From Stictocephala bisonia (lineage: Eukaryota > Arthropoda > Insecta > Hemiptera > Membracidae), in assembly GCA_035578905.1 (NCBI GenBank), contig JAQJVL010000249.1, forward strand, positions 296,001 to 360,000: a stretch of DNA of 64,000 nucleotides, written 5' to 3'. How positions within the stretch are numbered: position 1 is the stretch's first letter; every line of letters begins with the position of its first letter. The position numbers and the translations under genes were made by a program. Of this stretch, positions 44,438 to 56,849 are shown one piece after another. Below the pieces are notes generated by a model. It worked only from the letters and a program-made list of their open reading frames with translations, made no database searches and was not told where the DNA came from.

Positions 44438-46860
44438 ACGATGATAAACTGTGTATGAAAATAAATTTCAGATATGTAAACACTGCAGGTGGCCGATGTC
44501 TTTAGTTTAAAAGATGGTAATGCTAGACTCAAGTTTTTCGATGCAATGAAATACTTATTTTTCATTTCACACACTGGTCACACAACTTTATACAGTCACC
44601 AGTTAATTTCCAAACAAAAAGCATGTAATAATTATGTAATTTTTGATTGCAAATAAATTCATTTATTCAATAACAAAATAATAACCAACAAAATTGACTT
44701 TTGCAATACATGTTAAATGTCCACTGCAATAAAACTGATTTGATTTGATATTTAAAATATATTTTTTTATTACTAATTCTGACTTCTGACAAAATTTACT
44801 GAATTGTCTCTAGAAGAGCGATACTTAAATGAAAAAGAACAACTAGGAAATATATACTAGATTCTGGTGTGAACAGCTAAAAGGGCAGGTGACAAAGCTA
44901 ACAATGAGAATCTTCAAGCTAAGAACAAAAGTCGAACTTATGTTGCTTCCAGAAAACAGTCGATTTAAACCAAAGGCGCCGCCCGACACATCAACGTCGC
45001 GCACAATCAAACAAACACTTCACTGCGCGGCACAGCACAACTTCTCAAAGCTACCCGAGGGAAAATTGCCGAACTCTGGACTGTAGTGGAAGAACGGTTC
45101 ACAAAGCGACGAACGATTCACAAAGGATGAGAACCAATCAGGGAGTTTCGGAGAGGAAGCAAACGTAACAACGTCCAGAAAACATGTCGATCCGACTCGA
45201 CAGGAAAATATCTTGTAGTAACAAATAGTTGTTATTTTATTCCTAATGGGAAAACATTTACTTTTTTATTCGAGGGGATAAGATTTTCAATTGTTATGAA
45301 AAACTGCAACATTTTGATTGAAATATTATAGTTTGAATTAATTTTCTATTGCAAGTACTTTTTCTAATATTTTCATTTTTCAAAAATCAATGTAACTAAA
45401 CACTGTGACATTTTTCCCGCTTCAAAAAAAGGTGACGTTTTGAACAAACAAAAACAAATCCCTAACTTTTTACAAATCTAAAGGAGTAAAATTATTTTTT
45501 ATCCTTAACACATCTTCCCACAAACCTAACCTATCTTTTAAGTTCCAAGAGGCAGATCTTGAATCAATTTTCCTTTTCAAACTTACAACTAAACTTAACC
45601 TAATATAACATAACATTAAAAACTTAAAAGTCCGTGGTTGTCCTTCAGAGTCCAACAGGCAAACAAGACACATTCTTGTACTCAAGTTGCGGGGTCATCT
45701 TGCAGGTACTCCAGAAATCCTTGGTGAACGTCCTGGGCAGTCACTCAGATTGTTGTTTGGAACGTTCACTCTCCAATAATAAAACACGAATTGGCAGGCT
45801 AGGGCTAGGTAGGATTTCATCAAGAAATAGTTGTCCACCTGTCATGTTCTGCATCACTCGGTACATATGAAACAGTTAACAAACATGGATCACAAACGTG
45901 TTCAAACACCTTTTCTGTGAAGTGTCGCTTGTTTGGTGAAATGCAGTATATAATGAGAGTGAATCTTCAAAATGTTGTTCTCCCATCTAATTGAAAATGA
46001 CAACGTGAGTGTGTGACGTCCACGGTGAATTCAATCTTCAAGTTTCGAAGTCGACTAAGTGCTGAGAGGAAAAATAGTAAAAATAAAGCATCCAGGGTAC
46101 GTAACTATCACATTTTCACTGAAAGAAATTATTTGATTTTTTTAAATTCACCTTTCATAGTGTTGTGCTTTGTTTGTTTTTATTATTTACAAAGAGGTTT
46201 TTTTACACAAGGTAATACACCAGGTCTAAGAAAAAGTTCAAGTAAACATTTAAATTCAGTGATAAATATTCAACTTACATAAATTTTCTAGCAGAAGATT
46301 CTTTCTTTCTTACTACAAACACACTTATAGAATAACATCATTATTATTTTACAGTTATTAATCGGATCCAATCTTATCTAACTAAACAATATAAAAGTAT
46401 GAAAGTGAGACCCGAATCATCTTTTTCCTTTTACTACTTACTATTAATAGTTTTAATAAAATGAGTTACTTCAAAGATAAAACTGATAATTACACTTTTA
46501 TCTAAACTGACAGCTAGCATTATTATACCATATTGAATTATCATCCCCACAACATGAGCATGTTTTTGAAGAGGTATGTCAGTTAAGTAATAGATTTTGA
46601 AGTTAACATAATGCATTTCCGAACTTCGTGTAACTTTACGTATGTATATGACAGAAGTCGCCAAACATGTTAACTTGTAGATTTGTTAAGTACTTTTAGT
46701 ACCACAACGATCGATTCATTACAGATTTAGGTAATTAATTCAAGAAATTAGCTGGGAAAACTATGTTACTGCTGTTTAAAAATATGTCTGTTAAATAATT
46801 TCACTGCAATTCCTTACTGCCCTTCTGATCTGAAATAAATTTATTGTCTAAAATCTTCTC
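44438..46860. other. Stretch without a recognised gene
   Basis: Two GC-richer islands (44860-45230 and 45600-45870) could be transposon internal sequence, but I recognise no protein in them. Small frames exist (44889-45086 plus; 45470-45685 minus) without known motifs. The rest is AT-rich. Confidence 0.4.
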
Positions 46861-46993
46861 AGCTTCGGTGTATGTTTAAGAAATAACTCATGTTCCCTAT
46901 GATAAAAGTATAGATTCCATTATACAATTTTAATATAAAACCTAAGAGATCAGGAACCTAAGTCTTCTAATACTGTATTCGGATTTGAAATCA
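46861..46993 (+). repeat. 133-bp segment duplicated at 49578-49710 (probable source copy)
   Basis: Identical by eye, base for base, to 49578-49710. Here it lies in ordinary AT-rich DNA, so this is probably the donor; the other copy interrupts a satellite. No terminal repeats, poly-A or target duplication are visible. Confidence 0.9.
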
Positions 46994-48371
46994 ATTAAAC
47001 CAATAGGGGAAATGTTGTTGGTTTCGGGATTGTGAACACATTAATGGTGCCATTGCGTGTTATGGTGCGCTGTTTAGCGCAAAACTTTACAACAACTGGC
47101 TGCGTTACTACGATAACTGTTCTGTGAATGGCCAACTTTGGAAATATAAAAGAAAGTTAGGAAACATTTTCTCACGTCAAGTTGAAGCGTTCCGTGACTA
47201 AAATCTCTATAGGTGTTAGGAGTACTAACCTTGGTCTACTTTATTATTGAAGACCTCATAAATTAACAAACAGGCCTTGCCATTAACGATTCAAATAGAA
47301 AAAAATAACATCAAGCTAATATGAATGTTATTTTATAGACCTACTATGTTATTATAAAATATCTTTTATTGGGAAGACAACACTGACGTGATAAACATTC
47401 AATTGTAAACTATTGAATGTTCCCAATAACATGATTGTACATCTTACATATCATTATTAAAATGATTTAATTATAACAGTTAACACGAATTCAAAAGCAA
47501 CCGACTTAGAGTAAGTAAGGTTATTGAGTGAATATAATATATTGAAGTAATTGTCGTATTGTTGAATCTTTATGGACGTCTGATAAAGTTCCGAGTGATC
47601 ATAAAATGTATTGTATACTTCTTTCTATAACATTTAATTTACCTTATGAAATAAATAAGACGAAGATGTGATATTGTGATAATAATTACACCTTAACGTA
47701 AGCAAAGATAAAAACATTATATTCATATAAATTCATTTATTTGAAACACAAACCAACTTTAGTTGCCAACATTTGATTAAAGTAACTACTGGCTAAATTT
47801 TATTGTTTTTTTTTTTTTTTTTTTTTTTAGATAATACCTTAACTTTGTTACCCAAACAATTTTGTATTAGATGTTAAAGAAACATCGTATTCCAGTTGTT
47901 CCAATATTTGAAGAAGTATCTTTTTTCTAATACACTTGTAATTTGTATAGTAATAATAATTTGTAATATATGTATTTTTATTCATAATCTTGTATAATGC
48001 TTTTTTAATGAAGGCTTTTTTGATAATCTTTGCGTTACTGACGTTTCATCTGACTAGTGTCAATGGCCGTTTGCTACACACAGCTCGTTCAGATTTCAGT
48101 ATAACTTTTGTAAAAATAAAAATTTCTAATTTTTAATTACCTTAACCGTCAGTGGCAATTCTTAGTAAACAATATTAACGAAGACAATACAAAGTAAACG
48201 AAAACAATTACGAGAAAACATTTACTTATGATTTAAACGACCGATATACATTTGACCACACCTACCTACTTGCCAAAATGCATTCAACAATTTTTTTTTG
48301 TGATGTGAAGTGTATGTTCGTCTCATTAACCATCATTAATTGATTACTTCTTAGAGAGAGCATATTTACTT
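46994..48371. other. AT-rich stretch without a gene
   Basis: No gene. A GC-richer piece at 46995-47180 contains a TATAAAAG-like sequence (about 47143) but no following frame. A 24-base T run lies at 47805-47828 and could be a retroelement tail on the minus strand. Confidence 0.4.
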
Positions 48372-50920
48372 AATATCAGACCAGCTTACATTGTCTGCTA
48401 ATGAGCAGACATCGCAAGCCGAGTGATTGAAGTAAAATGATTCTTACATTGTCTGGTAACGAGCAGACATCGCAAGCCAAGGGATTGAAGTGAAATTATT
48501 CTTACATTGCCTGGTAACGGGCAGACATCGCAAACCGAGTGATTGAAGTAAAATCATTCTTACATTGTCTGGTAACGGGCAGACATCGCAAGCCGAGGGA
48601 TTGAAGTAAAATGATTCTTACATTGTCTGGTAACGAGTCGCAAGCCAAGGGATTGAAGTAAAATGATTCTTACATTGCCTGGTAACGGGCAGACATCGCA
48701 AGCCGAGTTATTGAAGTAAAATGATTCTTACATTGTCATGTAACGGGCAGACATCGCAAGCCGAGTGATTCAAGTAAAATGATTCTTACATTGTCTGGTA
48801 ACGAGTCGCAAGCCGAGTGATTGAAGTAAAATGATTCTTACATTGTCTGGTAACGGGCAGACATCGCAAGCCGAGTGATTGAAGTAAAATCATTCTTACA
48901 TTACCTGGTAACGGGCAGACATCGCAAGCCGAGTGATTGAAGTAAAATGATTCTTACATTGTCTGGTAACGGGCAGACATCGCAAGCCAAGGGATTGAAG
49001 TAAAATGATTCTTACATTACCTGGTAACGGGCAGACATCGCAAACTGAGTGATTGAAGTAAAATGATTCTTACATTGTCAGGTAACGGGCAGACATCGCA
49101 AGCCGAGTTATTGAAGTAAAACGATTCTTACAATGTCTGGTAACGGGTAGACATCGCAAGCCGAGTGATTGAAGTAAAATGATTCTTACAATGTCTGGTA
49201 ACGGGTAGACATCGCAAGCCGAGTGATTGAAGTAAAATGATTCTTACATTGTCAGGTAACGGGCAGACATCGCAAGCCGAGTGATTGAAGTAAAATGATT
49301 CTTACATTGTCATGTAACGGGCAGACATCGCAAGCCGAGTGATTGAAGTAAAATGATTCTTACATTGTCTGGTTACGAGTCGCAAGCCAAGGGATTGAAG
49401 TAAAATGATTCTTACATTGTCATGTAACGGGCAGACATCGCAAGCCGAGTGATTGAAGTAAAATGATTCTTACATTGTCTGGTAACGAGTCGCAAGCCAA
49501 GGGATTGAATAAAATGATTCTTACATTGCCTGGTAACGGGCAGACATCGCAAACCGAGTGTTTGAAGTAAAATGACAAGCTTCGGTGTATGTTTAAGAAA
49601 TAACTCATGTTCCCTATGATAAAAGTATAGATTCCATTATACAATTTTAATATAAAACCTAAGAGATCAGGAACCTAAGTCTTCTAATACTGTATTCGGA
49701 TTTGAAATCATTGTCTGGTAACGGGCAGACATTGCAAGCCGAGTGATTGAAGTAAAATGATTTTTATATTGTCTAGTAATGGGCAGACATCGCAAGCCGA
49801 GTGATTCAAGTAAAATGATTCTTACATTGTCTAGTAACGGGCAGACATCGCAAGCCGAGTGATTCAAGTAAAATGATTCTTACAATGTCTGGTAACGGGC
49901 AGACATCGCAAGCCGAGTGATTGAAGTAAAATGATTCTTACATTGTCTGGTAACGAGTCGCAAGCCAAGGGATTGAAGTAAAATGATTCTTACATTGTCA
50001 TGTAACGGGCAGACATCGCAAGCCGAGTGATTCAAGTAAAATGATTCTTACAATGTCTGGTAACGGGCAGACATCGCAAGCCGAGTGATTGAAGTAAAAT
50101 GATTCTTACATTGTCTAGTAATGGGCAGACATCGCAAGCCGAGTGATTCAAGTAAAATGATTCTTACATTGTCTAGTAACGGGCAGACATCGCAAGCCGA
50201 GTGATTGAAGTAAAATGATTCTTACACTGTCTAGTAACGGGCAGACATCGCAAGCCGAGTGATTGAAGTAAAATGATTCTTACAATGTCTGGTAACGGGC
50301 AGACATCGCAAGCCGAGTGATTGAAGTAAAATGATTCGTACATTGTCTAGTAACGGGCAGACATCGCAAGCCGAGTGATTCAAGTAAAATGATTCTTACA
50401 TTGTCTAGTAATGGGCAGACATCGCAAGCTGAGTGATTAAAGTAAAATGATTCTTACATTACCTGGTAACGGGCAGACATCGCAAGCCGAGTGATTGAAG
50501 TAAAATGATTCTTACATTGTCTAGTAACGGGCAGACATCGCAAGCCGAGTGATTCAAGTAAAATGATTCTTACATTGTCTAGTAATGGGCAGACATCGCA
50601 AGCCGAGTGATTCAAGTAAAATGATTCTTACATTGTCTGGTAACGGGCAGACATCGCAAGCCGAGTGATTGAAGTAAAATGATTCTTACATTGTCTAGTA
50701 ATGGGCAGACATCGCAAGCCGAGTGATTCAAGTAAAATGATTCTTACATTGTCTAGTAACGGGCAGACATCGCAAGCCGAGTGATTGAAGTAAAATGATT
50801 CTTACACTGTCTAGTAACGGGCAGACATCGCAAGCCGAGTGATTCAAGTAAAATGATTCTTACATTGTCTGGTAACGGGCAGACATCGCAAGCCGAGTGA
50901 TTGAAGTAAAATGATTATTA
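48372..50920 (+). repeat. 58-bp satellite (with 49-bp variant), about 42 copies
   Basis: Unit: GATTGAAGTAAAATGATTCT, then TACATTGTCTGGTAACGGGC and AGACATCGCAAGCCGAGT. A shorter unit lacks GGCAGACAT-type sequence (GGTAACGAGTCGCAAGCC, for example near 48630, 48805, 49375, 49490 and 49950). Variants GTCTAGTAATGGG and GTCATGTAACGGG are intermixed. The array is interrupted once by the 133-bp insert at 49578-49710. Not coding. Spacers are not unique, so it is not a CRISPR array. Confidence 0.97.
49578..49710 (+). repeat. 133-bp templated insertion in the satellite
   Basis: An exact copy of 46861-46993. At the junctions the satellite reads AAAATGA on the left and CATTGTCTGG on the right, so about seven bases (TTCTTA..) were lost and one or two added. 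This fits break repair with copied filler DNA better than transposition. Confidence 0.88.
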
Positions 50921-51032
50921 TATTTTGCTCAACTAATGGTTTCCAGTATTTTCCAACTGTGGTGTGATAGAATAATATGTAATTCATAAGTAATTTAGAG
51001 GTTAGCTATGAATTAGTTTTAATGCTACATCC

Positions 51033-51065
<33 letters not shown>

Positions 51066-53291
51066 CTTATTATATACAACTTGTATATGTTTTTGTAGAA
51101 CATTACTTAACTATACATTGGGAAACATAAAAGCAAGTATAAAGTTAGTCATTTTTGTCTATATATTATAGGTACAGTACTGGCAAAATATAAATGATGT
51201 GAATAAATTAGAGACTAAATTTGAAAATGTACAGACCTCCGACAAGGGTTTACAGCGCTATAAAGGTCGGCCCAAGCTCCTCCTACTTGACCCTCATTAC
51301 AACAACAAAGCTGTTTAGTATACATGTATTTAGATACTGACTAGACAAGCGGAATTCTGCGTTATGTAATTGGTAATAGATTAGAATAATCTTTCTTTTA
51401 TTTACATCAAGTTTAATTCAGATGTTATTTTTCCTATACACATCAAACATTATATAATGTTAAATTTGTAGAGGAATGTTATAGAAGTAACCATTTACAT
51501 TGAATTATTAACGCCTAGACACTTGTCGAAGATATTTTGTCGGAGATTCAGTTTGTCGCTATAACTACCCAATATTTCAAAATATACGACAAGCATTTTG
51601 TTTCAATATATAATTTTTACTTTTTATAAACTCTTTACAACTTTAGATTAACCCTTGTTAAAGTAAAACATGTAACACGGTACTTACAATTGATTTTTCA
51701 CTTTCCACATTCAAAATTTTAACTTTCTACCTTCTGAACATTCCTCTTAAAGGTTTAAGTGTAAAACTTATCTTGTCTTTTTTTACAGATTTTTAATATT
51801 ATCAGAAAAACGAATAATTTTCCACTCTGTTAGCTATAAACCTATTAAGGTAAAAGTTGACCACAATTAATCTAATTTTTGATATATTAAATATTATACT
51901 AAGTTTTCCGAATAAATTAAAGGCACCGACACAAAAATACTTCGAAAAAAATAACGTGAAGTAATTTGACATATTATTTAAATGTCCATAACTGTATTAA
52001 CGTTATCTTTGCAGGAAACCTACGTTTGCTAACAAAGGTGTTATATAGGGCTCAGTGTTAGGTGTATCTGTGAGGGGACTCAACAAACTACAGACAAGGA
52101 TAGTTGATTACGTTACAGCGATATTTAAAAAATGTCCTCCTTCTGCAAGATATGTAGTAGTAAAGGTTCACAGATAACGACCAAATCTAAAATTGAGAAA
52201 TGTTTGCCAACTTTCATGTTATTTTTAATTTACACAGTTTTGTTAAGCATAATATTATATTCAAATTGCACTTTGTAATCAGATATCTGTTTACCGATGA
52301 AATAACAAATTTCTTGATACCAAACAGTGAAAAAGTGTTTTTACTGCATTTTTATTTATTGTTTTATCTTTTTTAGCTGGTTTGATCAAAAGCTACTTTA
52401 ACTTAAAATTTGATATCTATTTTATGCATGTCCCCAGGTTAACAACCACGATAAACGATTAAATTCGCTCCTGAATAACCTTTCCAGGATTCCAAGAAGC
52501 TCTTATTTAACCAAGGGTGCCAAATCATAAGAAAAATCTTTCGATATGCGTAACTGACTAGCGAAACATTTCGAGATCTATGTTTATACAAGCTTTTATC
52601 TAATTTCTACATGTAGAATGAGCTAGCAAAGTTTCTGTATATCTTTGTGAATCACTTTGTGAATGACAAAGTTGCATTGAATAAGTGATACTCAAGCTTT
52701 ATTTTTACTTAAAATGATAGTTTAAGATTTACGAATACTAAAGGAATAACCAATTAAAAATGGAAACAATAACCCTTAGGATGACTTTTATGCTTTTAGG
52801 AGTCTTATGTTTGTGTTTTGTACTTGTGGTAAAACAGTATCCCTACCACTCAATCCTGGTTTATCGTACTTTCCATGCATTACATTACAAGCGAATGACT
52901 ACTTTGAGCAACAACAATATGTGAAAAACTGTTGAATGTGTTGTAATAAGGGAAAACTATCAGAGTTGCGTTATATTAGAAGAAAAATTGAACTAGCCTA
53001 CAAACAATACCTAAACCAACATTTCAAAATGTCATTTAAGGAATAAAGGGCGTAACAATTAAATAGTTACAAACTTACATAATGCGATGTAAAATAAGGA
53101 ATTATTAATATAGGTTATGTAATTTTCTTAAAACACGTAATAGATGTGTCACATTGATAAAAATGGGTTACAATAACTACTAAGTATTATTGATTTGAAC
53201 AAATATAAAATACTACGATATTATTCTTAACAAGAATGCTGATAATAATCAAACTTATAATGTAGCTTCATCTGTGCGTTTTATCTCAGTA
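50921..53291. other. AT-rich stretch without a gene
   Basis: No gene or large repeat. A short (TA)n(TG)n microsatellite lies at 51033-51066. Confidence 0.45.
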
Positions 53292-53891
53292 ATAGTATAT
53301 TTCATAACAAGAGTGGAAAGTGGGGTTTTGCATGTTCGATACCATATGTTTGAAGTGCGAGACTTGTCGAGCACTTCGAATGGTCGAGAACATACAAAAC
53401 ACTTTCACTCGAGTTTTGAACGATACTTTTCACTACACTACGGAATAAAAACAGGTGTTGACTGTGGAAAATTTTCGGTTGTAAACAATGTTACTTTCGG
53501 TAGTAAACAATAGACAGCTGTTTAAAATATGATGTTTCGCAGGTTGTAAACACATAACGAAAACAGCTGAACTCATAGTAGTGTAGTGAAATAGTATATT
53601 TCATAACAAGAGTGGAAAGTGGGTTTTGCATGTTCGAGATCATATGTTTGAAGTGCGAGACTTGTCGAGCACTTCAAATGGTCAAGAACATACAAAACAC
53701 TTTTACTCGAGTTTTGAACGATACTTTTCACTACACTACGGAATAAAAACAGGTGTTGTTGACTGTGGAAAATTTTCGGTTGTAAACAATGTTACTTTCG
53801 GTAGTAAACAATAGACAGTTGTTGAAAATATGATGTTTCGCAGGTTGTAAACACATAACGAAAACAGCTGAACTCATAGTAGTGTAGTGAA
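53292..53891 (+). repeat. Tandem dimer of the ~300-bp element (copies 2 and 3)
   Basis: Copy 2 is 53292-53590 and copy 3 is 53591-53891, head to tail. The junction GTAGTGAA|ATAGTATATTT has no spacer. Both match the element at 39558-39853 with few differences. Each holds the open stretch SGVLHVR...MFEVRDLSSTSNG...SSFERYFSLHYGIKTGV. TCACTACACTACTATGAG (inverted right end) resembles the internal TTCACTACACTACGG. A dimer of a mobile element is a plausible first step toward a satellite. Confidence 0.88.
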
Positions 53892-54440
53892 AACTAATTT
53901 ACAATATTCCTACAAGCTGCGATTATTAAAATCGAACACATAACATTTAAAACATGTCATTAAAAGTGTGGTGTTTGTGATAACGTTGACCATTTGTAAA
54001 TGCTTTACAAAGGGAAGATACGAGTATTTATTTGCTGAGAACAAAGTTTTGTTCACTCTGGGTTCACTTTTTATGACATATACCACAAATAAATTGGAGT
54101 TTCCAAATGTCGTCAACTTTGTTTTAAACCATTTTAATTTAAAAAGTTGGCTAAGTGAATATAAAATAACTTAATCTAAAGTCAAGTCTATTTATTATGT
54201 CAAACTATAGTTCTTCACATCAGTCTGCCATTCGGTATGTACAGTTATAGTTGAGATTTATAAATATATTTTTAAACAAACTGCACACGTTCTGTTATAA
54301 ACTAAATTATAGATGACCCAAAAATACAATAATTATGAGTAGTCATGATGCTACTCAAGTATATAAGGTATTATTAATGGGTTCTTACGTTCATATAAAT
54401 AAAAATAAAGTAATATTTTTAACAGAGTACGCTTCATTCT
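53892..54440. other. AT-rich spacer without a gene
   Basis: No supported gene. Overlapping short frames at 53910-54174 on both strands have no motifs. Confidence 0.4.
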
Positions 54441-54640
54441 TAGTTTTAACTAGTTTCGACTCTTCGGCCAGAATAAAAAAAACCCTATAACTAAAATTCA
54501 ACTTATCCATCTACTAAATTAATCATGTGTCATTTTAAATGTTTTTTTTTTATTTCATACCTGTTAATTTTATGTATTTTGTTAATATTTCTACACTCTA
54601 GATGAAGATGACCAAAGAGCCGAAACTAGTTAGTGACTTA
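54441..54640. mobile_element. Small inverted-repeat element bearing the dispersed hairpin motif (copies B and C)
   Basis: AACTAGTTTCGACTCTTCGG (about 54448-54467) and its inverse CCAAAGAGCCGAAACTAGTT (about 54612-54631) face each other 145 bp apart, with about three differences in 23 bp. Each is the same motif type as at 1204 and 58467. The ~200-bp unit therefore looks like a MITE or foldback with this motif at its ends. No target duplication identified. Confidence 0.55.
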
Positions 54641-55274
54641 TTAAAAATAGAAGAAGAAGAAAAGTCTTTGTTAAAAATATTACTTCATTTATAATATTAT
54701 TAGCTTTTATTCATGAAATAAAATGTACATTTAATATTAGTAAAAAAGTAATAATTTTCCAAAAGTAGTCATATTTGTAATACTTTAAAACATTCAGGAA
54801 CACCTAAACAATGGCTCTGTAATACGCGAATATAAATTTTTATTTATTTTTCAATAAAACGGTAAAATATTTAATCAAATATGTAAATATATTTACACAC
54901 CATAAACCTTACATATAGAATAAGTATTATACACTCTTGTATAGAGGGCTCAATGTAAATGTTAAGGGTTGAACAGAGCAATTGTAAAAGAAGGGGGAAA
55001 GACAAATCTGTCAGGTCCAATTTCAATTGCTGATTCCCTTCAATCTGAGCAGAGATGACAGAAAGCCATTCCTCCACTCGTCGGTTCATGTATTGGTTTA
55101 AAACTTGCACACCTGGAGTTTATCAAATTTACTTCTTTTTTTGTAGATTCATATTTATTCAAAATGTCTATTTATACATGTATTATGATACAAAAACACC
55201 CTCTTTATAAGATATTTTAAATGAGATTATACAAAAAATAATATAATTGTTCTAATGATAAAACTTCATTCACC
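54641..55274. other. AT-rich spacer without a gene
   Basis: Nothing recognised. The minus frame 54871-55110 (RVEEWLSVISAQIEGNQQLK) looks mildly protein-like but has no identifiable domain, so it is not called. Confidence 0.35.
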
Positions 55275-55345
55275 AGTTCACATGGGCCTACAGGCCTTTG
55301 CGTGAACTTACTTCAACGAGGGAAGTACTCACTGTTAGCTCAGTT
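55275..55345 (+). repeat. SINE-like fragment with tRNA A-box-like sequence
   Basis: CTACAGGCCTTTGCGTGAAC and GAAGTACTCACTGTTAGCTC match CTGCAGGCCTGTGCGTGAAA and GAAGTACCGATTGTTAGCTC at 62811-62858. TTAGCTCAGTT fits an RNA polymerase III A box. The B box is absent here. Truncated SINE relic (inference). Confidence 0.5.
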
Positions 55346-55428
55346 TAATTAAATAATGATATTTTGTCTGATCAGATTATTTAAATTAATAATGAATGTA
55401 TTTTCCTCCACAAACAATATATACATTA

Positions 55429-55430
<2 letters not shown>

Positions 55431-55489
<59 letters not shown>
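55431..55489. repeat. (TA)n microsatellite
   Basis: About 58 bp of uninterrupted AT dinucleotides. Confidence 0.97.
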
Positions 55490-55494
<5 letters not shown>

Positions 55495-55745
55495 GGAAAT
55501 CTTTCCGATCATAGTTTCATAGTTTACAAATAATAGTGATCAGATTTTTACAATGAAAAATAAAGCAGGAAGAACAGAACAAAATTAGTGAGTCTAGTTT
55601 AGCCTACAATACAAACAACAGTGGAATCTGCCGCCTCTGTGGTGTTAGCAACAACATTAAATAAAGCTTTGAAGGTAAAATGATAATTACAATATTTATG
55701 AATGTGGAAAATATAGCCTACTACTAAACAAAAATTTATATAATA

Positions 55746-55985
55746 GGCCTGCATGTATAAGAAAAGGAAATCAAACTATGGCCTGCATGTATAAGAAAAG
55801 GAAATCAAACTATGGCCTGCGTGTATAAGAAAAGGAAATCAAACTATGGCCTGCATGAATAAGAAAAGGAAATCAAACTATGGCCTGCATGTTAAGAAAA
55901 GGAAATCAAACTATGGCCTGCGTGTATAAGAAAAGGAAATCAAACTATGGCCTGCATGAATAAGAAAAGGAAATCAAACTATGAC
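55746..55985 (+). repeat. 34-bp tandem repeat, about 7 copies
   Basis: Unit GGCCTGCATGTATAAGAAAA followed by GGAAATCAAACTAT, nearly identical in all copies (CATGTATAAG / CGTGTATAAG / CATGAATAAG; one copy lacks two bases). Non-coding. Confidence 0.95.
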
Positions 55986-56479
55986 AAAATGCTACGAAGG
56001 GGCTCACATCTTCTCTTTAAGTAACAAATTCTTAAGGTTAAATACAAACAATTTTGATACAAGTTAAATTGACACATTTTTGAAGTTATACTTCTTTGCG
56101 CCCGTTAGACACTTTGGGATGGGATGTTGGTCGAGAAACCGCGTCACGCTGAAAAGTAAGAACAAATTTTTAAGAACTATCGATTAATCGATTGTTAATC
56201 GAAGAAATTTAATCGAAGAAATTACTGATAATGATAATATAGGTGTATAATATAATAATGAAGTCACGTATAATATATTGAAGATAAATATATTGAATAA
56301 TATTGAAAAATGTCTTATATTTCATTTATATATCCTGTCTGTTTGTGTGCGTGAGTGGGTGTATGAGAATGGCCAAAGAAGTATAACTTTCACCCTGTGG
56401 TCCGACGCACACCCAATTTTTTATAAATATTTAAGTAGTTTATTAAATAAATATGGCCTAAAACTGATTTGAGTGTCTA
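55986..56479. other. AT-rich spacer without a gene
   Basis: No gene recognised; some of it may be decayed LINE sequence continuous with the fragment that follows. Confidence 0.35.
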
Positions 56480-56720
56480 AGTTCATTAATTAAAGTTTTA
56501 AAAGCCCCCTCCCCCCACATACTATACCATATTGCAAACGAGAATGAATCAGGGCGAAGTATAGTGATCTCAGGAAAGCGTCATCACAAAACTTTCTCAA
56601 GAAATAAATATTTTTTAATGGACTGCCTTACTTTAATATGTCCTGGGGTAATATGTTTATCCCATGAACATCTTTTTTTCAGTATTTGAAATGGTTACTT
56701 TATCTATTTTTTCGCACAGT
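56480..56720 (-). pseudogene. LINE RT C-terminal fragment, minus strand
   Basis: Minus-strand translation gives SWDKHIT (compare LSWEIHIS in the 35.3-38.6 kb LINE), RQSIKKYLFLEK, then LRSLYFA(L)IHSRLQYGI.CGG-like sequence, equal to LLRTLYFALIHSRLQYGITCWGG. Frameshifts throughout. A small, old fragment of the same broad LINE family. Confidence 0.65.
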
Positions 56721-56849
56721 TTATATGGCCATAATCTGTATCAAGGAATAATAAGGGGGTTTCATAATTTTTTAGTAAATAAAATTATTACAGCCTTGTT
56801 AAGAAATGTATCATATTATTATCACTTAGATCTCTATCTGTATTGTGAG

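Noticed and set aside
44889..45870. Possible copia- or BEL-type internal sequence
   Set aside because: GC content and small frames hint at it, but no protease, integrase or RT motif could be read in any frame.
48372..50920. CRISPR-like array of regular repeats
   Set aside because: There are no unique spacers; the entire 58-bp unit is repeated. The context is eukaryotic and no cas genes are present.
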